A stretch of 12,498 nucleotides of DNA from Planctomycetota bacterium (GTDB taxonomy: Bacteria; Planctomycetota; Planctomycetia; Pirellulales; S012-138), in NCBI GenBank assembly GCA_026982835.1, contig JALSGI010000650.1:1-12498 (forward strand), read 5' to 3'. The notes under the pieces are model-generated. The model searched no databases and was not told where the DNA came from. It saw only the letters and a program-made list of their open reading frames with translations. This document shows positions 1 to 6,547 of the stretch, in pieces (the stretch's first letter is position 1; every line of letters starts with the position of its first letter). The position numbers and the translations under genes were made by a program.

Positions 1-205
1 AACTGCCCGTGCAAAACGACTCCTATTATGAAGCTTTCGGCCCCGCAGCCCAAGAGACAAGCCCGGGAAGTTTCCCCCTGGAGCAACACTGGCATTCCCC
101 CTGGGGGCCGACTACCATGGATCGGCGAAAGCGGTGTGGGAGTTGCCGTGTCGGGCCGCGGCGCGGAACGCAACCGGACACCTCACCCTTCTCAGGAGTG
201 GTCCC
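1..205. other. Leader region upstream of the beta-propeller gene
   Basis: I see no convincing gene here; open frames crossing it on both strands look like composition artefacts of GC-rich DNA. A TATTAT at 24-29 could be a -10 element for the downstream gene, but no good -35 hexamer precedes it. The clear signal is the Shine-Dalgarno AGGAG at 194-198, seven bases before the ATG at 206. Confidence 0.35.
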
Positions 206-1558
206 ATGTCTTGGTTCGGCAGGAGCGCGGGTTGGGTTTTGGTGGTGGTGGCAATTAGTGGGCTGGAGAGCCGCTTCGGTCTCGCCCCGGCTTGGGCTCA
301 ACACACCCACCAGGTGCTTTCCCAACGGGAAGCGGCCCAGTACGGGCTTTATCGGGCGTGGTACGGGCATTTTTCGCGTGCCGGGCAGCACGATCAGATT
401 GCCGGGGTGGTGCTTTACGTGCCCCCGGCCCCCGCCCCGGACAGCCAGCCGGAACCGCAAGCCGAAGGGGAGCAACAGCAGGATGCCCAAGCAGCGAATG
501 CGGCAGAGAAAAACGCGGCAAAAAGCAAAGCCCCTGCCACCTCCCGGCCCCCGCTGATGCTCTACGTCTATACCAAGCACGGGCGGCTGCACGCCGTGGA
601 GGCGGAGACGGGCCGCCTGCACTGGAGCCTGCAGGTGGGCGACCGCCGCTTCCGCTGCGAAACCCCGGCGGTGAGCGGGCGCTGGATCGCCGTGATCCAC
701 GGCTTGCAGTTGATTTTGTTTGATCGAGAAACGGGGGAGCGAAAGTGGAAACGAAAACTCCAGCACACCAGCGCCGTGGGACCGGCCATTGCCCGGGACT
801 GGATCCTGGTGCCTTCCCTGGGCGGGCGAATCACCGGTTTCCATGCCGAGGACCCTAGCCGACGCTGGTACGCAGTGGCCGATTCGCAAATCTTCACTCC
901 CCCGGCGGCCACCTCGAACCGTTTCGTCTGGTGCACGATCCGGGGCAACGTGTATGTGGGCCGATACGAAAGCGGCAAGTTTCCCTTCATGGTGCCCACC
1001 CAGGCGTTTGTGGCCGCCCGCCCCACCGTCTGGGGATCCACGGTTTACGTGCCCACCCAGGGCGGGTTCGTCTATGCTATCGATACCCGAAACGGCGTGT
1101 TGCAGTGGCGGCACACTTCGGCCGATCCCATCTATGAGCCGGTGGTGGCTACCGGCGACTCGGTGTTCGTGGTTCATTTGCTGGGGGCCTGCCATTGCTT
1201 GGAGCGATTGACGGGTCGCCCGCGCTGGTCCGCCACTGGAATCAAGAAGATTCTGGCCGTCAGTCGCCGGCGGGTGTACGCCCTGGGGCGGGAGGGAAAA
1301 GTGGTGGTGCTGGACCGCAACAGCGGCGCCCGGGTGGGCACGCTCCCCTGGTACCCCGGTGACCTGCTGCTGACCAACCTGCAAACTGACCGCATCTATG
1401 TGGGCACGCGGGATGGGTTTCTACTCTGCGTGCGGGAACTGGAACAGGAAGCCCCGCTGATCCACCGCCGGGCTACTCCGCAAAAATCCCCCTCCGGCTC
1501 GACCCCAAGCGATACCGGCGAAAAGAAAGAAGAACCCAAGGACGCCTTCGATTTCTAG
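206..1558 (+). CDS. Secreted PQQ-like beta-propeller repeat protein
   Basis: A 450-residue exported protein with a PQQ/BamB-like beta-propeller. The ATG at 206 is preferred over an upstream GTG at 134 because AGGAG sits seven bases before it and because it starts a clean signal peptide. Residues 1-31 have an Arg at 6, a hydrophobic core at 10-20 and a probable cleavage site after Ala-Trp-Ala (29-31). Residues about 75-112 form a Pro/Gln/Ala-rich linker. From about 115 the sequence repeats the PQQ-blade pattern: a strand, a turn such as 'DTRNGVLQWRH', 'EAETGRLHWSL' or 'DRETGERKWKR', then the next strand. The C-terminal tail is charged and probably disordered. Such proteins are common in planctomycetes; catalysis versus scaffolding cannot be decided, and no dehydrogenase catalytic residues are evident. 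It faces the cupin gene and shares its stop region with it. Confidence 0.85.
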   Translation: MSWFGRSAGWVLVVVAISGLESRFGLAPAWAQHTHQVLSQREAAQYGLYRAWYGHFSRAGQHDQIAGVVLYVPPAPAPDSQPEPQAEGEQQQDAQAANAAEKNAAKSKAPATSRPPLMLYVYTKHGRLHAVEAETGRLHWSLQVGDRRFRCETPAVSGRWIAVIHGLQLILFDRETGERKWKRKLQHTSAVGPAIARDWILVPSLGGRITGFHAEDPSRRWYAVADSQIFTPPAATSNRFVWCTIRGNVYVGRYESGKFPFMVPTQAFVAARPTVWGSTVYVPTQGGFVYAIDTRNGVLQWRHTSADPIYEPVVATGDSVFVVHLLGACHCLERLTGRPRWSATGIKKILAVSRRRVYALGREGKVVVLDRNSGARVGTLPWYPGDLLLTNLQTDRIYVGTRDGFLLCVRELEQEAPLIHRRATPQKSPSGSTPSDTGEKKEEPKDAFDF

Positions 1559-1941
1559 TCCGGGGCGGGAGCATCATCTTGTTCCACCAGCACGGTATCC
1601 TCGTGCTCGTAGGGGGGCGTGCAGCAACACAGGAAGCGGAGCTCTTGGGTGCCGGTGTTGCGGATGGTGTGGACGGCCCTGGGCGGGATGGCGATGGCGT
1701 CTCCCGCTCTCACCCGGCGGCATTCCTTGCCGATTCGCATCTCTCCAACTCCTTGGAGAATGAAATAGATTTCCTCGGTTTTGCGGTGGTAGTGGGGGGT
1801 GGTGGCCGCCCCGGGCACAAGCCGCGCCTCGGCCAGCGATTGCAGCCGGATGCAGGAGTTGCGATAGGCCAGCAGCTCGCGGATCTGCGAGCCGTCTTTG
1901 GTGACGAAGGCGGGCACGTCGTCAAGATTGCGCACGTCCAC
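1555..1941 (-). CDS. Single-domain cupin protein
   Basis: A small cytoplasmic cupin of 128 residues. Cupin motif 1 is visible as 'PHYHRKTEEIYFILQG' (H-x-H, E, G) and motif 2 as 'AGDAIAIPPRAVHTIRN' (final His). Together they give the usual two-His, Glu, His metal site. The end 'CCCTPPYEHEDT' has three consecutive cysteines followed by a PPYxHEDT stretch that I recall from related cupins. The start is uncertain: no ATG fits, and I chose the GTG at 1941-1939 because it gives 'MDVRNLDDVPAF', a plausible N-terminus. GGGGAA lies seven bases upstream. A GTG at 1935 is the alternative. The frame stays open further upstream but overlaps the TPR gene. It is probably co-transcribed with the TPR lipoprotein gene 28 bp upstream. 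The substrate is unknown; sugar-related or dioxygenase roles are both possible for this fold. Confidence 0.85.
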   Translation of the reverse strand: MDVRNLDDVPAFVTKDGSQIRELLAYRNSCIRLQSLAEARLVPGAATTPHYHRKTEEIYFILQGVGEMRIGKECRRVRAGDAIAIPPRAVHTIRNTGTQELRFLCCCTPPYEHEDTVLVEQDDAPAPD

Positions 1942-1969
1942 GGCGGGATTCCCCGAGGGTCCAAGGGCG

Positions 1970-2941
1970 TCAGCGTCGCAAACGTCCGATCCGTTCCAGC
2001 AGCTCGTTGCGGAGGCTGCCCGGGGGCATCTGGTCGGCCGCCTTTTGGGCCCGGGCCAGCAGTTGGCCCACTTCGGCGGCACGCCCGGCCGCAGTGGCTG
2101 CCTCGGCCAGGTCGGCCCAGGCGTGGCCCCGGCTCAGGGGATCCTCGATCTGCCCGGCGCACTGCTTGGCCTTTTTCCAGGCTTCTGCGGAGGGCATGTC
2201 GGCCTGGCGGCGTGCCTGGGCCACCAGGGCCCACAGCCGGGAGCGGTCCCGGGGACCTTGAGCCTGGGTCTCCAGCCCCTCCAGCGAGGCGATCACCCGC
2301 CGGGCCCCTGCCGCCTGCTTCCACTTCTGGTAGGCGGCCGCCAACTGGACGAACAGTTGGGCCTTCTCCTGCAAGGGGAGTTGTCCCGAGCCGCTGCCTA
2401 CCTCGATCGCGGCCACTTCCTCCTCGGCCCGGCGGAGCGTGTTGGCCGCCTGGGTGGTTTGCTTCATTTCGAACTGGGCTCGGGCCAGCTTGATCAGTAC
2501 GGTGACGCGGTCTTCGGGGGATTTGACCCGTTGCAAGGCCGATTGCCCTTGCCGGAGGAACTGCCCAGCCTGGCTCAGCTCGCCCAGTCGGGTGTAGGCT
2601 CGGGCCAGGAACAACCACGCCCCGGCCTGCGCCGCCGGATCGGCGATCTGGCCGCAGGCTTTTTGAGCCAGGGCCAGGGTCTGGCGGGCTCCGCTGCGGT
2701 CGCCCAGGCGGCGCTGCCGGTCGGCCAGGCGGATCAGCTCCCGGGCGCGGAACTCTGGATCAGGCTCCCGCTGGGCCTGGGCCACCAGCTGGGACAGCGG
2801 CACCGCCTCGGCAGAGTCCCCCGATCCGCACCCGGCCACGGCAAGCAGCAGCACCGCAGCTACCGCCCAGCCAAACCTGCCCCGAGTGCCCGCTCCCCAA
2901 ACCGTTAACGCCCCTGGGATGCAAAAAAGGTGTCTCATCAT
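1970..2941 (-). CDS. TPR-like repeat lipoprotein
   Basis: A 323-residue predicted lipoprotein. The N-terminus has 'MMRH', a hydrophobic run 'WAVAAVLLLAVAGC' and a lipobox (V-A-G-C), so Cys would be lipidated and the protein anchored to a membrane. The rest is Ala/Leu/Gln/Arg-rich and helical, with repeated units of about 40 residues such as 'DPAAQAGAWLFLARAYTRLG' and 'DPLSRGHAWADLAEAATAAG'. This is typical of TPR-like helix pairs that bind partner proteins. The start is the first of two adjacent ATGs (2941-2939 and 2938-2936). An in-frame GTG at 3034 would put 31 charged residues before the signal peptide and is less likely. No strong ribosome binding site is seen. It is followed by the cupin gene. 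No specific function can be assigned. Confidence 0.8.
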   Translation of the reverse strand: MMRHLFCIPGALTVWGAGTRGRFGWAVAAVLLLAVAGCGSGDSAEAVPLSQLVAQAQREPDPEFRARELIRLADRQRRLGDRSGARQTLALAQKACGQIADPAAQAGAWLFLARAYTRLGELSQAGQFLRQGQSALQRVKSPEDRVTVLIKLARAQFEMKQTTQAANTLRRAEEEVAAIEVGSGSGQLPLQEKAQLFVQLAAAYQKWKQAAGARRVIASLEGLETQAQGPRDRSRLWALVAQARRQADMPSAEAWKKAKQCAGQIEDPLSRGHAWADLAEAATAAGRAAEVGQLLARAQKAADQMPPGSLRNELLERIGRLRR

Positions 2942-3219
2942 AGAAGCGTGCCCGGCACCTGCGACCTCGTTCCAAAGGGACTTCTTCCCCGGAAATGCCC
3001 GACTCTCCGGGGCCAAAGCCACCCTCCCTATCACTGTAGAGGAAACCTGCCGGGGGGTAAACCGAGTCGGCCTTCGGGGCGTGCCATCCGGGGGTGAAGG
3101 GATTGTAGGGGTGGTAGGGGTTAGGCCGCCAGATTTTTCTTGCTTTGCGGGTTAGGGAATGTACTTCCCTTTGGCATCCTCGTCTCCTGTATGGAACACT
3201 CTAGCAGGAGCCTCATGCC
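2942..3219. promoter_or_regulatory. Divergent intergenic region of TPR and HEAT genes
   Basis: These 278 bp separate two divergently transcribed genes, so both promoters should lie here. I could not find a convincing -35/-10 pair or a -24/-12 pair. On the right side AGGAG at 3206-3210 is the ribosome binding site of the HEAT gene. The region is G-rich on the plus strand, including a quadruplex-type motif described separately. Confidence 0.5.
3090..3120 (+). other. G-quadruplex-type motif
   Basis: Four G-tracts occur in 31 bases on the plus strand: G5 (3090-3094), G3 (3099-3101), G4 (3108-3111) and G4 (3117-3120). The loops are 4, 6 and 5 bases. This fits the standard G3+N1-7 pattern. It lies about 100 bases before the HEAT gene start, in the divergent region. 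Whether it folds in the cell is unknown, and GC-rich genomes produce such motifs by chance. Confidence 0.55.
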
Positions 3220-4833
3220 ATGATGCAGCCACCTTGGAAAACGACCTTTCACGTGCTGCGGCAGACCGAAAACGATGCCGCCGTTCCCGTGCTGCTGGCC
3301 GGGTTGGATGCCCGCGATCCGCAGGTGCAGCAGGAATCGCTGCGCGCGCTGCTGGATCGCCGCAGCGTGACCGGACAGCGGGAGATCGTCCGCCGGTTGC
3401 ACCGTTTGCCGGCCCAGTGGAAGCCCCTGCTGGAGCAGCGCCGCGCGCGGCTGGAGTCGGCGCTGCGCGACGCGTTGCTGGGCGAGGAGGAACAATCCCG
3501 GCACAACGCCTACTATGCCGTGGTGTGGCTACGGCAATACGACTTGCTGCCCGTGCTGCTCACCCTGCTGGAATCCCCCCAGTGCCCGGAGCCGGACCGG
3601 GTGGGCCAGACGCTGCTGCACCTGGCCGGGCGGCTGGACAGCGACCTGCACGGCATGCGCAACTATAAGGACCGCCGCGACCCCTTCCGACTGCGGCACT
3701 TCGTCCTGGGAGCCCTGGAAAAGTCCCTGCAGCGCTGGCCGCAGCATCAGCGCGACGAGGTGATCGAGAGTTTCCTCATCCTCGCCCCCCGCGACCACGT
3801 GCTGCTAAGGCGGATTCTGAGCGATCCGTTCCACCCCTGTTACTTGAAAGTGCTGGAGTTCCTCACCCACAGCAAGCGGGAGCCGATCCTGCGGCTGCTG
3901 CTGTCGTTTCTGGAGAATCCGACCGCCCCCTCGGCCGCCTTGCAAACGCTGGCCCGCAGAACCGACCCGGAGTTCCTGCAATACCTGCTCAGCAAGATCG
4001 GCTACCAGCCCAGCAAAGCCGCCGCGGCCAACCTGCGCCGCATCGAGCGGATAGCCTGGGCCGATCCGCAACAGGGGGTGCTGGACCAGCTGAGTGAGGC
4101 CCACCAATACAGTGCCGTGCAAATGCTGATCCGCTCCCGGGTCCCCCGGCAGCAGGTGTTCCGGGCGTTGAAGCACTTGTTGCAGCACGGTCACCCGGCG
4201 GGGCGTCGGGCGGCGGTGCAGGCTTTGGCGGAGTTTTCCGGGGCGGAGGCCAACCAACTGGTGCTGCAAGCCCTCCAGGACCCCGATCCGCAGGTGCAGG
4301 CTGCAGCCGTGAGCCAGGTGCGGCGGCGGAACATTCCCGGGGCGCTGTCCATCCTGGTGGAGGCCCTGGACAGCCCGCTCGCCCCCGTGCGTCGGGCGGC
4401 GGCCGCGGCGCTGCCGGAGTTTCAGTTTTCGCGTTACCTGGGCAGCTTCGACACCCTGGACGACGTGTCGCGGGAGAGCACCGGCCGGATGGTGGTGAAG
4501 GTGGATCCGCAGGCCCTGGTCAAACTCCGCCAGGAGATGCAAGCCAAGGCCCGCTCCCGGCGCCTGCGGGCAGTGGAGATGGCCCTGGCCATGGGCGTGG
4601 TCCCCCAGGTGCAAGGGACCCTGATCCAGCTGTTGCAGGACGAGGACCACCTGGTCCGCGTCGAGGCGGTGGAGGCCCTGGCCCTGGGGGAGGGAAGCGA
4701 AGTGGACGAGGCTCTCCAGCGGGCGTTGCACGACCCCAGCGTGTTGGTTCAGGACGCGGCTCGCGGCGTGTTGCAGCGCCGCGCGGCCAGCGGTCAAAGT
4801 GCCCCGTTCGACGAAGGAAACTTCCAGATATGA
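3220..4833 (+). CDS. HEAT-repeat protein
   Basis: A 537-residue soluble protein without a signal peptide, made mostly of helical repeats. Clear HEAT units include 'AAVPVLLAGLDARDPQVQQE' near the N-terminus. In the C-terminal half, 'QLVLQALQDPDPQVQAAAVS', 'SILVEALDSPLAPVRRAAAA', 'GTLIQLLQDEDHLVRVEAVE' and 'ALQRALHDPSVLVQDAARGV' show the D-P-x-x-x-V-R/Q turn followed by an Ala-rich helix. HEAT arrays act as protein-binding scaffolds; no enzymatic domain is visible. The start ATG at 3220 is nine bases after AGGAG, with a second ATG directly behind it. Its stop overlaps the next start (ATGA at 4830-4833), so the downstream membrane protein is probably translationally coupled and may be its partner (inference). 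Confidence 0.85.
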   Translation: MMQPPWKTTFHVLRQTENDAAVPVLLAGLDARDPQVQQESLRALLDRRSVTGQREIVRRLHRLPAQWKPLLEQRRARLESALRDALLGEEEQSRHNAYYAVVWLRQYDLLPVLLTLLESPQCPEPDRVGQTLLHLAGRLDSDLHGMRNYKDRRDPFRLRHFVLGALEKSLQRWPQHQRDEVIESFLILAPRDHVLLRRILSDPFHPCYLKVLEFLTHSKREPILRLLLSFLENPTAPSAALQTLARRTDPEFLQYLLSKIGYQPSKAAAANLRRIERIAWADPQQGVLDQLSEAHQYSAVQMLIRSRVPRQQVFRALKHLLQHGHPAGRRAAVQALAEFSGAEANQLVLQALQDPDPQVQAAAVSQVRRRNIPGALSILVEALDSPLAPVRRAAAAALPEFQFSRYLGSFDTLDDVSRESTGRMVVKVDPQALVKLRQEMQAKARSRRLRAVEMALAMGVVPQVQGTLIQLLQDEDHLVRVEAVEALALGEGSEVDEALQRALHDPSVLVQDAARGVLQRRAASGQSAPFDEGNFQI

Positions 4834-5351
4834 TCCCCTGGCGGTGCCTGCTGGCCCAACTTGCCCGGCCCCAGGAGCTGGGACGCCGGTTCCGAGGTCC
4901 CGAGTCGCAGTTCGACTGGGGGGACTTGCTGGGGCTGTTGCTGTTCGTGGCGGTGGCCGCGGTGCTGGTGTGGCTGCTGCGATGGCTGTTGCAGCGGCAA
5001 AACGGCGTCCATCGCTTTTATCATCCGCGGCGGCTGTTTTTGCAGCTATGCCGGGCTCACGGGCTCTCGGGCCAGGATCGCAAACTGTTGTGGCAACTGG
5101 CCCAGTTCCTGCAACTGGAACACCCGGCCACCTTGTTCCTGCTGGCCGAGCTGTGGGAAGAAGAGGCGTTGGGGGAATCCTGGGCTCCGTGGTCCGAGGC
5201 GATCCGACGGCTGCGGGAAAGGCTCTTCGGCTCCTCCGATCCTCAATCCCCCTCCCCGCAGGAGAGCTCGGCCCGGCCCACCTCCGGCGAAACCCCTCCG
5301 GGGCAGTTCCTCACCGACATGCCCCTGGAGATGGAGACGCCTGCGGTTTGA
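4830..5351 (+). CDS. Single-pass membrane protein of unknown function
   Basis: A 173-residue protein that I do not recognise. Residues 1-28 are basic and amphipathic, and residues about 32-54 form one strong membrane helix ('DLLGLLLFVAVAAVLVWLLR'). A globular, Leu-rich helical part follows from about 60 to 135 ('FYHPRRLFLQLCRAHGLSG', 'DRKLLWQLAQFL'). The C-terminal tail from about 135 is Ser/Pro/Glu-rich and looks disordered. The start codon overlaps the stop of the HEAT gene, so the two are almost certainly one operon. With a basic N-terminus the topology is hard to call, but the C-terminal domain may be cytoplasmic. The gene ends 12 bp before the stop of the convergent PII gene. Confidence 0.75.
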   Translation: MIPWRCLLAQLARPQELGRRFRGPESQFDWGDLLGLLLFVAVAAVLVWLLRWLLQRQNGVHRFYHPRRLFLQLCRAHGLSGQDRKLLWQLAQFLQLEHPATLFLLAELWEEEALGESWAPWSEAIRRLRERLFGSSDPQSPSPQESSARPTSGETPPGQFLTDMPLEMETPAV

Positions 5352-5363
5352 TCCCGCCGGGGT

Positions 5364-5714
5364 TCAACTCCCCGTGTTCTTTTCCTCGGGGGCCTGTCCC
5401 AGCACGAGGCAGCTTTCCCCTTCGGTGGCCGGGAGCACGAAGATTTTGCCGTCTCCCATGCGGCCGGTGCGGGCCGCCTGCACGATCTTGCGGATGATCT
5501 CCCCCGCCCGCGTATCGTCCACCCACAAGGATATCTCCACCTTGGGCAAGAAAGCCAAGGAGTACTCCGTGTCCCCGTAGGCGTCCAGGTAGCTCTTCTG
5601 GCGCCCGTAGCCCTTGACCTCGCGCACCGTGCAGGCTTCCAGCGGGGCGCGGCGAAGGGCTTGCAGCACCCGCTGGGCCAGAAACGGCTTGACCACGGCG
5701 ATGATCTGCTTCAC
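5364..5714 (-). CDS. PII-family signal transduction protein with aberrant C-loop
   Basis: A 116-residue PII (GlnB/GlnK-type) protein. Aligned by eye to E. coli GlnB from memory, the first 58 residues match without gaps. The T-loop is intact: 'VKGYGRQKSYLDAYGDTEYS' with Gln39 (2-oxoglutarate/Mg site), Tyr46, Tyr51 (the uridylylated residue in E. coli) and Lys58 in 'FLPK'. The B-loop 'TGRMGDGKIFV' is also present. The C-loop is not: where GlnB has R-x-R-T-G-E, this protein has 'ATEGESCLVLGQAPEEKNTG', without the two nucleotide-binding arginines. ATP/ADP sensing may therefore be altered. The start is the GTG at 5714-5712, preceded by AGGTGG four bases away. It follows the ferredoxin gene by 31 bp on the same strand, so they form an operon. 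No amt or glnA is nearby. Confidence 0.88.
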   Translation of the reverse strand: MKQIIAVVKPFLAQRVLQALRRAPLEACTVREVKGYGRQKSYLDAYGDTEYSLAFLPKVEISLWVDDTRAGEIIRKIVQAARTGRMGDGKIFVLPATEGESCLVLGQAPEEKNTGS

Positions 5715-5745
5715 GCGGCCACCTGGCTCCCGGGGGCAAGAGGGG

Positions 5746-6093
5746 CTAGCTCCAGAAGTTCTCGCCGTACAGGTTCAGCGGCGGCTGGGTCACCACGTCG
5801 ATGTCCCCCAGCACCCGCGTCTGGCAGGCCAGGCGCATCTTGTCCTCGTTGCCGATGTAGGCAAACGAAAGGGCCAGCCGCAGCCGCTCCGGCAGGGTCA
5901 TGGGACTGGTGTTCTCCCGCCCCTTGGTGATCAGCACCCGGCAGGCCCCGCACATGGAAAAACCGCGGCAGTTGAGATACTTGTGGATGCCCGGATACAA
6001 CTCCACTCCGGCCTTGAGGGCTTCTTTGCGGAGGTTGGCCCCTTGGGGCACTTCGATCTGTTTTTTCTCGTTGACGAAGTTGACAACAGGCAT
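5746..6093 (-). CDS. [2Fe-2S] ferredoxin
   Basis: A 115-residue ferredoxin. The cluster ligands are visible as Cys42, Cys48 and Cys51 ('NCRGFSMCGACRV', C-x5-C-x2-C) and Cys90 ('RLACQTRV'). The x5 spacing resembles the adrenodoxin/Isc type rather than the x4 of plant photosynthetic ferredoxins. An N-terminal beta-grasp strand pair ('VVNFVNEKKQIEVPQGANL') fits the fold. The start at 6093 is supported by AAGGGA five bases upstream; a longer in-frame start at 6126 adds residues without family support. It carries electrons in the cytoplasm; the partner reductase is not in the window. Being first in a two-gene unit with PII hints at a link between redox and nitrogen metabolism (inference). Confidence 0.9.
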   Translation of the reverse strand: MPVVNFVNEKKQIEVPQGANLRKEALKAGVELYPGIHKYLNCRGFSMCGACRVLITKGRENTSPMTLPERLRLALSFAYIGNEDKMRLACQTRVLGDIDVVTQPPLNLYGENFWS

Positions 6094-6333
6094 GCGATTC
6101 CCTTTCGGAAGCTCGGCGTGCAGCAACGGGTAACTCGGCCTGCTGAACCCTCTGAGGGCGGATTCTAACCCGAGGGGGAGCTTGCGCCAAAGGGGCTTTG
6201 CTCAGGGAACGTGAGACCGGGGCCGGGCCTCTGGGCCCCACTGGCAGTCCTCCCCCGGATTTTGACTCCAGCCCGCCCGGAGTGGCAAGCCGCCTTGTGG
6301 GTGTAAACGGGCCGGGGCGCTTTTGCGCTAAGC

Positions 6334-6351
6334 TGTAAAGGGAGCTTTACA
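6334..6351. promoter_or_regulatory. 18-bp inverted repeat, candidate upstream operator
   Basis: TGTAAAG-GGAG-CTTTACA is a perfect 7-bp palindrome with a 4-bp spacer. It is centred about 139 bp before the start predicted from the -24/-12 element, inside the range where sigma-54 enhancer-binding proteins usually bind. It could also form an RNA hairpin, but no T-run follows, so it is not a terminator. Confidence 0.45.
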
Positions 6352-6398
6352 TCTTCCGGGGTGCTCCTACGGGCCGTTTCCAAGCGCCTGGTTCTAAC

Positions 6399-6415
6399 TG
6401 CAAGCTTTGCTTGCA
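6399..6415. promoter_or_regulatory. 17-bp inverted repeat with NtrC-like geometry
   Basis: TGCAAGC-TTT-GCTTGCA is a perfect palindrome with 7-bp arms. Its total length and TGCA ends match the layout of enterobacterial NtrC sites (TGCAC-N7-GTGCA, recalled from memory), but the inner bases differ. It is centred near -75 relative to the predicted sigma-54 start. This makes it a candidate enhancer for the pilus genes or an operator for the divergent ferredoxin-PII unit. Confidence 0.45.
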
Positions 6416-6418
6416 CTT

Positions 6419-6431
6419 GGGCAACTTGCCC
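6419..6431. promoter_or_regulatory. 13-bp inverted repeat, candidate operator
   Basis: GGGCAA-C-TTGCCC is a perfect 6-bp palindrome around one base. It starts four bases after the 17-bp palindrome, with centres 18 bp apart. Both contain CTTGC/GCAAG-like half-sites, so the pair may be a double site for one dimeric regulator. It ends 25 bp before the -24 element. Confidence 0.4.
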
Positions 6432-6455
6432 CTGGAGTGCGTTTTTTGTCCTCGC

Positions 6456-6471
6456 TGGCACATTTCGTGCA
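6456..6471 (+). promoter_or_regulatory. Sigma-54 (RpoN) -24/-12 promoter of the pilus genes
   Basis: The -24 element TGGCAC (6456-6461) is perfect and the -12 element TGCA ends at 6471. The invariant GG (6457-6458) and GC (6469-6470) are separated by exactly ten bases, as required. Against TGGCACG-N4-TTGCA only two positions differ: A for G at 6462 and G for T at 6467. Transcription would start near 6482, giving a leader of about 66 bases before the pilin ATG at 6548. Sigma-54 control of pilin genes is known in other bacteria. The activator gene is not in the window. Confidence 0.7.
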
Positions 6472-6547
6472 TCCCCAGGCTAGGTGGTGTATTACCGTTT
6501 TCCCTTGGACCTTCAAGCGAGCTCTTGTCTCGAAAAGGGGGGCCGCT

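Larger units (their letters stand above)
6094..6547. promoter_or_regulatory. Divergent regulatory region of ferredoxin-PII and pilus genes
   Basis: A 454-bp gap without a credible gene, between the minus-strand ferredoxin and the plus-strand pilin. Open frames entering from the right are upstream extensions of the pilin frame. The pilin side contains a -24/-12 promoter match and three perfect inverted repeats, annotated separately. Smaller foldbacks include GCGC-TTTT-GCGC at 6317-6328 and GGGGCC...GGCCCC at 6219-6239. I found no clear promoter for the ferredoxin on the minus strand. Confidence 0.7.

Noticed and set aside
103..117. TGGCAT-like element near 91 and a C5-T-G5 near-palindrome before the beta-propeller gene
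   Set aside because: The -12 GC is missing at the required spacing, and the palindrome has no loop to form a hairpin.
26..1384. 452-codon open frame on the minus strand opposite the beta-propeller gene
   Set aside because: It has a Gly/His/Arg-rich composition without domain pattern, while the plus strand has a signal peptide, ribosome site and PQQ repeats. It is an antisense artefact of high GC content.
6158..6172. Possible -24/-12 element on the minus strand before the ferredoxin gene
   Set aside because: Only the GG and GC bases have the right spacing; the surrounding bases do not match TGGCAC or TTGCA.
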